A DNA stretch of 37,895 nt from Bacillota bacterium (GTDB lineage: Bacteria; Sysuimicrobiota; Sysuimicrobiia; Sysuimicrobiales; Segetimicrobiaceae), in NCBI GenBank assembly GCA_021324295.1, contig JAJPJJ010000118.1:1-37895 (forward strand), written 5' to 3'. The notes beneath the pieces were generated by a model. The model had not been told where the DNA came from. It searched no databases and worked only from the letters and a program-made list of their open reading frames with translations. A program made the position numbers and the translations under genes. Of the stretch, positions 22,997 to 29,351 are shown piece after piece (within the stretch, counting starts at the first letter, position 1; each line of letters starts with the position of its first letter).

Positions 22997-24871
22997 GTGG
23001 CGGACGCGCGCTCCGAGCGCTTCACGCGACAGGTGCTCGCGCTGCTCGGCGTGGTCTCCGGCGTCGTGCTCTTCGTCGTCGTGGTCGGCGAGCAACTGGG
23101 CCTCCTCGAGCGGCTGACCGCGTGGGTCCCCCGGCCGATCGGGGTGGCGATCGTGCTCATCGCCGGCTATCCCGTCTTCCGGAAGGTGCTGCGGGCCGCG
23201 CTCCGGCGCCGGATCATCGCCCACACGTTGATGACGCTGGGCGTCGCCTCGGCGCTGGCCATCGGGCAGTGGGCCACCGCGGCGGTGGTCGTGCTCTTCA
23301 TGCGGGTCGGCGACTCCGTGGAGCGGTTCACCACCGATCGCGCGCGCCGGGCGGTCCGCGACCTCACCGCGATGGCGCCCCGGACGGCGCGTGTCGTCCG
23401 CGGCGGGATCGAGTCCGAGGTCCCGGTGGGCGAGGTGCGGGTGGGCGAGACGGTCGTCGTGCGACCGGGCGAGCAGATCCCGGTGGACGGCGAGGTCATC
23501 GACGGGCAGGCCACGGTGGACCAGGCGGCGATCACCGGAGAGTCGATGCCGGTCGAGGCCGGGCCCGGATCGGTGGTGTTCGCCGCCACGCTCGCCCGCC
23601 TGGGCAGCCTCCGGGTGCGCGCCTCCCGGATCGGCCGCGATACCACCTTCGGGCGTGTGGTGAGGCTGGTGGAGCAGGCCGAGGCGCACCGGGCGGACGT
23701 CCAGCGTGTCGTTGACCGGTTCTCCGCCTACTACCTCCCCGTGGTCGCCGGCATCGCCGCCCTCACGCTGCTCGTCCGGCGCGATCCGCTCGCGACGGCC
23801 GCGGTGCTGGTCGTGGCGTGCTCGTGCTCGCTCGCCCTCGCGACGCCGGTCGCCCTGCTCGCCTCCATCGGCGCGGGGGCCAAGCGCGGCGTGCTCATCA
23901 AGGGCGGCAGGCACCTGGAGGCGCTCGCGCGGGCGGATGTGCTGCTCATCGACAAGACCGGCACCCTGACGCTCGGCCGGCCGCGGGTGACGGACGTCAT
24001 CCCGCTCGACGGCGCGTCGGCCCGCGACGTCCTCCGAGCCGCGACGTCCTGCGAGCGGTACTCCGAGCACCCGCTGGCGGAGGCGGTGCGCGAGGCCGCG
24101 CGCGAGCGCGGGATCGTGCCTGCGGAGCCCGAGCACTTCGAGGCGCTTCCGGGTTTGGGAGTGCGGGCGCGGGTCCAGGGGCACGCCATCGCCGTCGGGA
24201 GCCGCCGGATGATCCCCGGGGCCCCGTCGATCGCGGCGGCAGACGCGCTGGCGCGCCAGGGGAAGACGCTGCTGTTCGTGGCGCGCGACGGGAGCCCGAT
24301 CGGGATCGTCGCGGCCGCCGACGCCGTGCGCCCGGAGGTGCCGGCGGCCCTCGACGCCGCGCGCGCGCTGGGCGTCCGGCACATCGAGCTGCTGACCGGC
24401 GACAACGAGCCGACGGCCGCGGCCCTCGCGGCGCGTCTCGGCATTCCCTACCGGGCGAACCTCCTGCCGGAGGACAAGATCGCCGCGGTGCGAGCGTACC
24501 AGGGGAGCGGGCGCACCGTCGTCATGGTGGGCGACGGGGTGAACGATGCCCCGGCGCTCGCGCAGGCCGACGTCGGCATCGCGATGGGCGCCGCGGGGAG
24601 CGACGTGGCCATCGAGGCGGCCCACGTCGCGCTGATGCGGGACGATTGGACACTCGTTCCCGAGGTGTTCGCCATCGCGCGCCGCACGATGCGGGTGATC
24701 CGGGCAAACATCGCCCTGACCGCCCTCTACAACCTGCTCGGGCTCTCGCTCGCCGCGATGGGGCTGCTGCCGCCGATCTTCGCGGCCGCCGCACAGTCGC
24801 TGCCGGACCTCGGCATCCTGGGCAACTCGTCGCGGCTGCTGCGCCCGGCAGGCGGGATCAGCGGGCGATAA
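22997..24871 (+). CDS. Heavy-metal translocating P1B-type ATPase with C-S-C motif
   Basis: A 624-residue P-type ATPase without an N-terminal metal-binding domain. Order: two N-terminal helices, actuator domain with ITGES (about residue 180), the membrane metal-site helix, phosphorylation site DKTGT (D319), nucleotide-binding HP motif SEHPLAEAV, LTGDN, and the hinge VGDGVNDAPAL (about 513). The membrane motif that is normally CPC reads VVACSCSLALATP (C275-S276-C277), so the usually invariant Pro is Ser. GTG 22997 lies 2 bases after the sensor's stop, with no strong ribosome-binding site, implying translational coupling. It probably exports Cd, Pb or Zn under control of the CmtR-like sensor. 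It ends 14 bases inside the convergent neighbour. Confidence 0.92.
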   Translation: MADARSERFTRQVLALLGVVSGVVLFVVVVGEQLGLLERLTAWVPRPIGVAIVLIAGYPVFRKVLRAALRRRIIAHTLMTLGVASALAIGQWATAAVVVLFMRVGDSVERFTTDRARRAVRDLTAMAPRTARVVRGGIESEVPVGEVRVGETVVVRPGEQIPVDGEVIDGQATVDQAAITGESMPVEAGPGSVVFAATLARLGSLRVRASRIGRDTTFGRVVRLVEQAEAHRADVQRVVDRFSAYYLPVVAGIAALTLLVRRDPLATAAVLVVACSCSLALATPVALLASIGAGAKRGVLIKGGRHLEALARADVLLIDKTGTLTLGRPRVTDVIPLDGASARDVLRAATSCERYSEHPLAEAVREAARERGIVPAEPEHFEALPGLGVRARVQGHAIAVGSRRMIPGAPSIAAADALARQGKTLLFVARDGSPIGIVAAADAVRPEVPAALDAARALGVRHIELLTGDNEPTAAALAARLGIPYRANLLPEDKIAAVRAYQGSGRTVVMVGDGVNDAPALAQADVGIAMGAAGSDVAIEAAHVALMRDDWTLVPEVFAIARRTMRVIRANIALTALYNLLGLSLAAMGLLPPIFAAAAQSLPDLGILGNSSRLLRPAGGISGR

Positions 24872-25220
24872 CCCGCCGGCCGACGGCGAGGGCCTGCCGA
24901 GGGCCGGCGTGCCGGAGCACCTGGGACGAAACCGGCGGGACCGGCCTCCAGTAGAACTGGTACACGAGGAACGCGATCGCCGCCAGCACGAGCAGCGTCG
25001 TCGCCGCGCCCATCTCGTAGAACCCCAGGAGTCGCCCGACCACGAGCGCGGCGAGCACCGCGATCGCCACCGCGGGCCACGTGTGGAGGATCCCGTTCAG
25101 GGTGTGCTCGCCCCAGTACGACTCGCCGGTCCCCGGCTGCGCTCCTGCGATGCCGGCGGTCAGGACACCGACGGTCACCAGCGTCGCGATCACTGCGAGT
25201 CTCGTGCGCACCGGGCGCAT
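24858..25220 (-). CDS. Hypothetical small membrane protein
   Basis: A 120-residue protein that I do not recognise. An N-terminal signal-like helix (TRLAVIATLVTVGVLTAGIA) is followed by GESYWGEHTLNGILHTW. Two membrane helices (AVAIAVLAALVVGRLLGFYE and GAATTLLVLAAIAFLVYQFY) and a short basic tail follow. ATG 25220 is preceded by a strong GGAGGTGAGG. The gene is convergent with the metal ATPase and the two stops overlap by 14 bases. The upstream side is divergent from the riboswitch-controlled phosphodiesterase. A link to metal export is possible but unsupported. Confidence 0.7.
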   Translation of the reverse strand: MRPVRTRLAVIATLVTVGVLTAGIAGAQPGTGESYWGEHTLNGILHTWPAVAIAVLAALVVGRLLGFYEMGAATTLLVLAAIAFLVYQFYWRPVPPVSSQVLRHAGPRQALAVGRRVIAR

Positions 25221-25448
25221 CCTCACCTCCGCATCAGCGGCGTCACGTAACATCGTGCCCCGTTTGCGCCGCGGTAGACCTCGCTTCGGCGCCCCGGGCC
25301 GCCGGACCGCGCCCCGATCGCCGCGGCCCCGGCCGCCTGGGTGGGCGGGGCGAGCCGCGCGCCGCGCCCCCGGCGCGGCGCGCGGACGGCGCCCGAGGTC
25401 TACGGCGGAGCGGGCGAGGGCATAGTGCTGAGGAACGCGCAGGGGGTC

Positions 25449-25536
25449 TCCAGCCGAGAAAGGCAAACCTGCGGCGACGCAGGGACGCAAAGCCACGGGG
25501 CCTCGCCCGAGGCCGGCCGGGCCTGCCGAAGCTGGA
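25449..25536 (+). ncRNA. Cyclic di-GMP-I (GEMM-I) riboswitch aptamer 1
   Basis: The core has every hallmark of the GEMM-I class. P1 is TCCAGC (25449-25454) with GCTGGA (25531-25536). Conserved AGGCAAACC (25461-25469) is followed by hairpin CCTGCG-GCGA-CGCAGG with a GNRA tetraloop. GACGCAAAGCC comes next, and then the GC-rich receptor stem ending GGCCGGCCGGGCCTGCCGAA. The base matching Vc2 position 20 is G (25462), the c-di-GMP-type base rather than the A of the cGAMP-binding variants. The stacking A in CGCAAAG is kept. It lies 53 bases before ATG 25589 of a c-di-GMP phosphodiesterase. Confidence 0.93.
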
Positions 25537-25584
25537 CGAGCGTAAGCGCTGTCCGGGGCGAGAGCCCCGGCACGTCGGCAGGTG
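25522..25584 (+). promoter_or_regulatory. Putative expression platform of riboswitch 1
   Basis: CCTGCCGA (25522-25529, the 3' part of the aptamer) is perfectly complementary to TCGGCAGG (25575-25582), which overlaps the GGCAGGTG ribosome-binding site of ATG 25589. A separate strong hairpin CCGGGGC-GAGA-GCCCCGG (25553-25570) sits between them. If the aptamer forms on ligand binding, CCTGCCGA is held and the ribosome site is free; without ligand it would be hidden. This predicts a translational ON switch. The pairing is seen; the mechanism is inferred. A second start, GTG 25619 with GGAGGGG, would weaken the model. Confidence 0.5.
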
Positions 25585-25588
25585 CTGC

Positions 25589-27130
25589 ATGTCTGTCCAC
25601 AGGCTGGAGGGGCGGAGCGTGGAGGTGCCGATCCCGGGCGTGGCCGCCCCGCCGCGCCAGGCCCTGCGGTTCCTCCGGGCCGCCGCCGGCTTCGCGGGCC
25701 TCCTCGCGTGCGCGCTCGTGGCCCGCTCCCTCGCCGACGCCGGATTCCGGGTGGGCGACCTCCTCGTGCGCGCCCCCGCGGTCCCGGCTCCGCTCCTCGG
25801 CGTCTCCGTGGCCCTCGTGCTCGGCATCGTCCTCGTGCCGGCCGCGATGCTCCTTCGCGCCACGCTCGACCGTGCCGAGGCGGCGCGTCGCCGCGCCGAA
25901 GCCGAGGCGCGCACGCTCCGGGCCGAGCTGGGCGACATGCGGGCCCTGCAGGCCGCGCACCTGGCCGACCTCGAGCGCGCCGAGGCCTGCCTCCAGCGCC
26001 AGCAGAGCCAGCTCGCCGCGCTGCGCGCGATCGATGCGGTCATCGCCCGTAGCCAGGACGCACGGGTCGCCCTCGGCGCGCTGCTCGATCACGTCACCGC
26101 CCAGCTCGGCGTGGACGCCGCGGCGATTCTCGTGCTCAACCCGCAGACCCGGCGGCTCGAGCACGCCGCCGGCCGCGGCTTCCGCGGCACGGCCGTCCGG
26201 GACCGGTGGATCCCGCCGGGGGACGTCCTGGCCGGCATCGCCGCGCTCGGTCGCCATCCGGTGCCGATCCACGGAGCGGGCGGAGCCCCGGGGTACCCCG
26301 GCCGCGCGGCCGCGCCGGAGGGGGAGCAGTTCGTCTCCTACTGTGCCCGGCCGCTCACCGCCAAGGGGCACCTCACGGGGCTGCTCGAGATCTTCCACCG
26401 GAGTCCGCTTGCGCCGGATCACGGATGGCTCGAGCTGCTGGATGCCCTCGCGGGTCAGGCTGCGATCGCGGTCGACAACGCGATGCTGTTCGCGCAGCTC
26501 CAGCGGTCCAACGCCGAGCTCGTTCAGGTCTACGACGCCACCCTGGAGGGGTGGGCGCGCGCCCTCGACCTGCGGGACCGCGAGACCGGGGAGCACAGCC
26601 GGCGGGTCACCCACCTGACCCTGCACCTGGCCCGCGAGATGGGAGTGCCCGAGGCCGACCTCCTGCACATCCGGCGCGGCGCCCTGCTGCACGACATCGG
26701 CAAGATGGGAATCCCGGACGCCATCTTGCTCAAGCCCGGGCCTCCGACCATGGAGGAGTGGGAGATCATGCGTCTCCACCCGGTGTACGCGTACGAGCTG
26801 CTGTTCCCGATCACGTATCTCCGCCCGGCGCTGGACATCCCGTACTGCCACCAGGAGCGGTGGGACGGGAGCGGCTACCCTCGCCACCTGCGGGGAGAGG
26901 AGATTCCCCTGGCCGCGCGCATCTTCGCCGTCGCGGACGTCTGGGACGCGCTGCGGTCGTTCCGGCCGTACCGCCGGCCCTGGAGCGCGGAGCAGGCGCA
27001 GGCGTACATCCGGGCGCAGGCCGGCAAGGCCTTTGATCGCCAGGTCGTCGAGGCGTTCCTCCAGGCGCGTGCCGACCGGTACGATCCCGGCGCGGCCAGC
27101 GGCCCCGCGGGGGACGGGCGCTCGGGGTAA
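25589..27130 (+). CDS. Membrane GAF/HD-GYP cyclic di-GMP phosphodiesterase
   Basis: A 513-residue protein. Two membrane helices (about 30-48 and 69-88) are followed by an Ala/Arg/Glu coiled coil (95-140), a GAF sensor domain (about 145-305) and an HD-GYP domain (about 315-500). The catalytic set is complete: LLHDIGKMGIPDAILLKPG (H368-D369), RLHP (H397), HQERWDGSGYP (421-431) and VADVWDAL (D450). HD-GYP enzymes hydrolyse c-di-GMP to pGpG or GMP using two or three metals. The GAF domain may bind a small ligand. It follows a c-di-GMP riboswitch. ATG 25589 has GGCAGGTG; GTG 25619 has the stronger GGAGGGG. It ends 6 bases from the convergent rhomboid gene. Confidence 0.93.
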   Translation: MSVHRLEGRSVEVPIPGVAAPPRQALRFLRAAAGFAGLLACALVARSLADAGFRVGDLLVRAPAVPAPLLGVSVALVLGIVLVPAAMLLRATLDRAEAARRRAEAEARTLRAELGDMRALQAAHLADLERAEACLQRQQSQLAALRAIDAVIARSQDARVALGALLDHVTAQLGVDAAAILVLNPQTRRLEHAAGRGFRGTAVRDRWIPPGDVLAGIAALGRHPVPIHGAGGAPGYPGRAAAPEGEQFVSYCARPLTAKGHLTGLLEIFHRSPLAPDHGWLELLDALAGQAAIAVDNAMLFAQLQRSNAELVQVYDATLEGWARALDLRDRETGEHSRRVTHLTLHLAREMGVPEADLLHIRRGALLHDIGKMGIPDAILLKPGPPTMEEWEIMRLHPVYAYELLFPITYLRPALDIPYCHQERWDGSGYPRHLRGEEIPLAARIFAVADVWDALRSFRPYRRPWSAEQAQAYIRAQAGKAFDRQVVEAFLQARADRYDPGAASGPAGDGRSG

Positions 27131-27136
27131 CCGGCG

Positions 27137-28255
27137 TCACTCCCCGCCGGCCGGCAAGCCGGGGCCGTCGTCGCCGGCGAACCGCCACGCCAGGTAGAAC
27201 AGAACCCCGATGGATGCTCCGCCGACGTGGCCGAGCGCCGAGACCGACGAGTGGCCGCGGAGCTGGCCTACGACGCCCGCCGCCTGGACGGCGATCCAGA
27301 TCGCGAAGAACGCCCACGCGGGGAGGGTGAACCACCTGCGCAGCCAGAGGCTCCAGAGAAACTTGAGCCGCACCCGCGGGAACCGGCACGCGTAGAAGGC
27401 CACGACCCCCGCGATACCGGCGCTCGCGCCGATGACCGGGACGCGCTGGTGGGGATCCAGCGCAGCGTGGACCGCTCCCCCGGTCACCGCGGCCAGGAAG
27501 ACCAGCAGGAGGTAGTGCGCGGCGCCGAGCGCCTCCTCGACGTTGTCTCCGAAGATCATCAGGAAGTACATGTTGGCCGCGAGGTGCACGACGCCGGCGT
27601 GGAGGAAGAACGACGTGACGAACGTCGCGCCGGCGTACCGGGCGGCCTGCGCGGGAACGAGGCCGAAGCGCGCGACCCAGTAGGCCAGGTGCGGGAAGGC
27701 GGCGCAGCTCAGGAGCGACGTGACCGCCGCGAGCGCCCACGTCGCCCACGGCGGGCGGTACAGCGTCTCCTCGCCATCCTCGACGGGCATCCCGAAGAGC
27801 CCGGCGAGGTACTTCCACCACTCCCCCGGCGGCTCGTGCTGCCCGTCGCGGCGACGCCGCTCGGCTCCCCCGCGCACCTCCGCGATCGGCGGCGCGGCGG
27901 CCGCCTCGGGCGGGAGGAGCGGCTCCGCCGCGCGGGGCTGCCTGGGGAGCACTTCGTACTCGGCGGGATCGAACCAGATGAGCTCGCAGACGGTGCACAC
28001 GTCGAGGGCGACCGGCGGCACGCCGGGGACGCTCACCAGGCGCATCGGCGCCCCGCACATCGGGCACGGCCGCCCGGCCCCGGCCTCGCCGCTGCGGGCG
28101 GAGATCCAGGCGTGCGTCACGAGCGAAGGATCGAGGCTCCTCCGGAGCAGGCCCAGTCCCACCGCCCGGCCGCCGCAGCGCGGGCACCGCCAGTAGACCC
28201 CGTGGTCGGCGGCGCAGCGTTCGAGAGGGCTCGCGCAGCCGGGGCAGGTGGACAT
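27137..28255 (-). CDS. Zinc-ribbon/rhomboid fusion intramembrane protease
   Basis: A 372-residue protein. Residues 1-100 have paired Cys-x2-Cys knuckles (CPGC, CPRCGG; CPMCGAP, CTVCELIWF), a cytosolic zinc-ribbon module of the kind found before some rhomboids. A linker (100-165) leads to a six-helix rhomboid domain. The catalytic Ser is S278 in GASAG and the His is H343 in LGHVGG. HLAANMYF (H224, N228) supplies the oxyanion residues. Rhomboids cut membrane helices of substrate proteins near the membrane surface. ATG 28255 is well supported by the CPGC start. It is convergent with the phosphodiesterase and divergent from riboswitch 2. Confidence 0.93.
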   Translation of the reverse strand: MSTCPGCASPLERCAADHGVYWRCPRCGGRAVGLGLLRRSLDPSLVTHAWISARSGEAGAGRPCPMCGAPMRLVSVPGVPPVALDVCTVCELIWFDPAEYEVLPRQPRAAEPLLPPEAAAAPPIAEVRGGAERRRRDGQHEPPGEWWKYLAGLFGMPVEDGEETLYRPPWATWALAAVTSLLSCAAFPHLAYWVARFGLVPAQAARYAGATFVTSFFLHAGVVHLAANMYFLMIFGDNVEEALGAAHYLLLVFLAAVTGGAVHAALDPHQRVPVIGASAGIAGVVAFYACRFPRVRLKFLWSLWLRRWFTLPAWAFFAIWIAVQAAGVVGQLRGHSSVSALGHVGGASIGVLFYLAWRFAGDDGPGLPAGGE

Positions 28256-28447
28256 CGCCGCGTATCATTCCCCCCTCGCGCCGGGACGAGACGACCGGCC
28301 CGCGCGGCCGGGGCGGCGGCGCGCGGCCCCCTCGCCCGCACCGGTCCGCGTCTGAGCCGGCGTCGTTGAGGGCACCCAAATACCCGGGACCCTGGACGCC
28401 GAGGGCGGCCGCGGCGCCAGGGCAGCACACCGCGTAGAGGGCCGGCG
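28256..28447. other. Divergent upstream region before riboswitch 2
   Basis: These 192 bases separate the rhomboid start from the second aptamer. They should hold both promoters, but no convincing -35/-10 pair stands out on either strand, and I see no gene. TTGAGG at 28366 has no matching -10. Confidence 0.4.
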
Positions 28448-28529
28448 CTCCTCGACAAAGGCAAACCCACAGCGATGTGGGGGCGCAAAGCCACGGGACC
28501 CCAGGGGTCGGCCGGGCTGCCGAAGGGAG
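28448..28529 (+). ncRNA. Cyclic di-GMP-I (GEMM-I) riboswitch aptamer 2
   Basis: A second copy of the same RNA class. P1 is CTCCT (28448-28452) with GGGAG (28525-28529, one G-U pair). AAGGCAAACC is followed by hairpin CCCACA-GCGA-TGTGGG with a GNRA loop. GGCGCAAAGCC, where the usual GACGC reads GGCGC, leads to a stem closing with TCGGCCGGGCTGCCGAA. The Vc2 position-20 equivalent is G (28460). The 3' P1 strand GGGAG is itself Shine-Dalgarno-like, so aptamer closure could hide it. It precedes a CAP-domain gene. Confidence 0.92.
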
Positions 28530-28574
28530 AGATCCGCCGCGAGACGGGCATGGATCGTCCTCGTTGCTCTGAGC

Positions 28575-29078
28575 GTGATCGTGTGCGCGCAGCCGCGCGG
28601 CGCGACGCCGCCGCGCGAGCGCACCGCCGGGGCCACCCTGGACCGGGAGCTCTCCACCCGCTACGTGCTCCCCTACCGGGTGCCGTCGGCCCGGCCGAAC
28701 GCCGGGCTGGAAGACACGCTGCTCGGCCTGCTGAACCGCGCGCGGCGGGACGCGCACCTGGCGCCGCTCGCGCCGGACGCGGTTCTCCGGACCGTGGCGC
28801 GGCAACAGGCCGAGGACATGTTCGCGTTCGGCTACCTCTCGCACCGGTCCCGCGACGGCCGGTCGCCCTGGGACCGGATGGCCGGCGCGGGCGTGCACCC
28901 GAGGTATGCCGGCGAGAATTTGGCCTACGCCCCCGACGTCGCCACGGCCCACGCGCTGCTGATGCACAGCCCGGACCACCGTGAGAACATCCTCTCGCGG
29001 GACTACCGCCGCGTCGGGATCGGCGTGCAGGACGGCGGCGCGCGCGGGGTCGTCGTGGTGGAGGACTTCACGGACTGA
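28575..29078 (+). CDS. CAP/SCP-family protein with uncertain start
   Basis: The domain is clear: LEDTLLGLLNRARRDAHLAP, then FAFGYLSHRSRDGRSPWDRM, YAGENLAYAP and MHSPDHRENILSRDYRRVGIGV. These are the CAP (CRISP/antigen 5/PR-1) signatures with the usual His and Glu cluster. Bacterial CAP proteins are usually secreted and poorly understood; roles in envelope or spore biology are proposed. Upstream in the same frame, codons from 28530 read RSAARRAWIVLVALSVIVCA, an obvious signal peptide, but no ATG, GTG or TTG precedes it. GTG 28575 is the first legal start and would lose most of the signal. ATG 28550 is one base out of frame; deleting the following G would join it to the signal. Under riboswitch 2. 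Confidence 0.82.
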   Translation: MIVCAQPRGATPPRERTAGATLDRELSTRYVLPYRVPSARPNAGLEDTLLGLLNRARRDAHLAPLAPDAVLRTVARQQAEDMFAFGYLSHRSRDGRSPWDRMAGAGVHPRYAGENLAYAPDVATAHALLMHSPDHRENILSRDYRRVGIGVQDGGARGVVVVEDFTD

Positions 29079-29228
29079 CCCGTCGTCGGCGAGCCGACGG
29101 GACGGGGCCGCCGTGGGGAAAAACGTTCATGCCGGCCGGCGGGCGCACGCGGGGCGAGGCGAGCCTCGACGGACCGGATCCAGGACGGATCGTGGGCCAG
29201 CCGGCGGCGCGGCCCCTGGCCGCGCGCC
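29079..29228. other. Intergenic region with a terminator-like hairpin
   Basis: CGTCGGC-GA-GCCGACG (29084-29099) forms a stem six bases after the CAP stop and may end that transcript, though no T-run follows. The rest shows no gene. Confidence 0.45.
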
Positions 29229-29258
29229 TTGCGAGGCCGCTCGGGGCCGGGGTATACT
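29229..29258 (+). promoter_or_regulatory. Promoter of the class A PBP gene
   Basis: TTGCGA (29229-29234), 18 bases, TATACT (29253-29258). Predicted start about 29265, giving an 87-base leader to GTG 29352. Confidence 0.72.
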
Positions 29259-29351
29259 GAGAGCCAGCGCCAAGCCGCGCGCCACAGCCGCGCGGGCGGG
29301 ACACGGTCGCCGAGACGCTCCATACACCGCCGCAGCAGGGAGAGGCCAGAG

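Noticed and set aside
25449-25536. Riboswitch 1 as a cGAMP-binding GEMM-Ib variant
   Set aside because: The base equivalent to Vc2 position 20 is G, not the A typical of the cGAMP-selective group.
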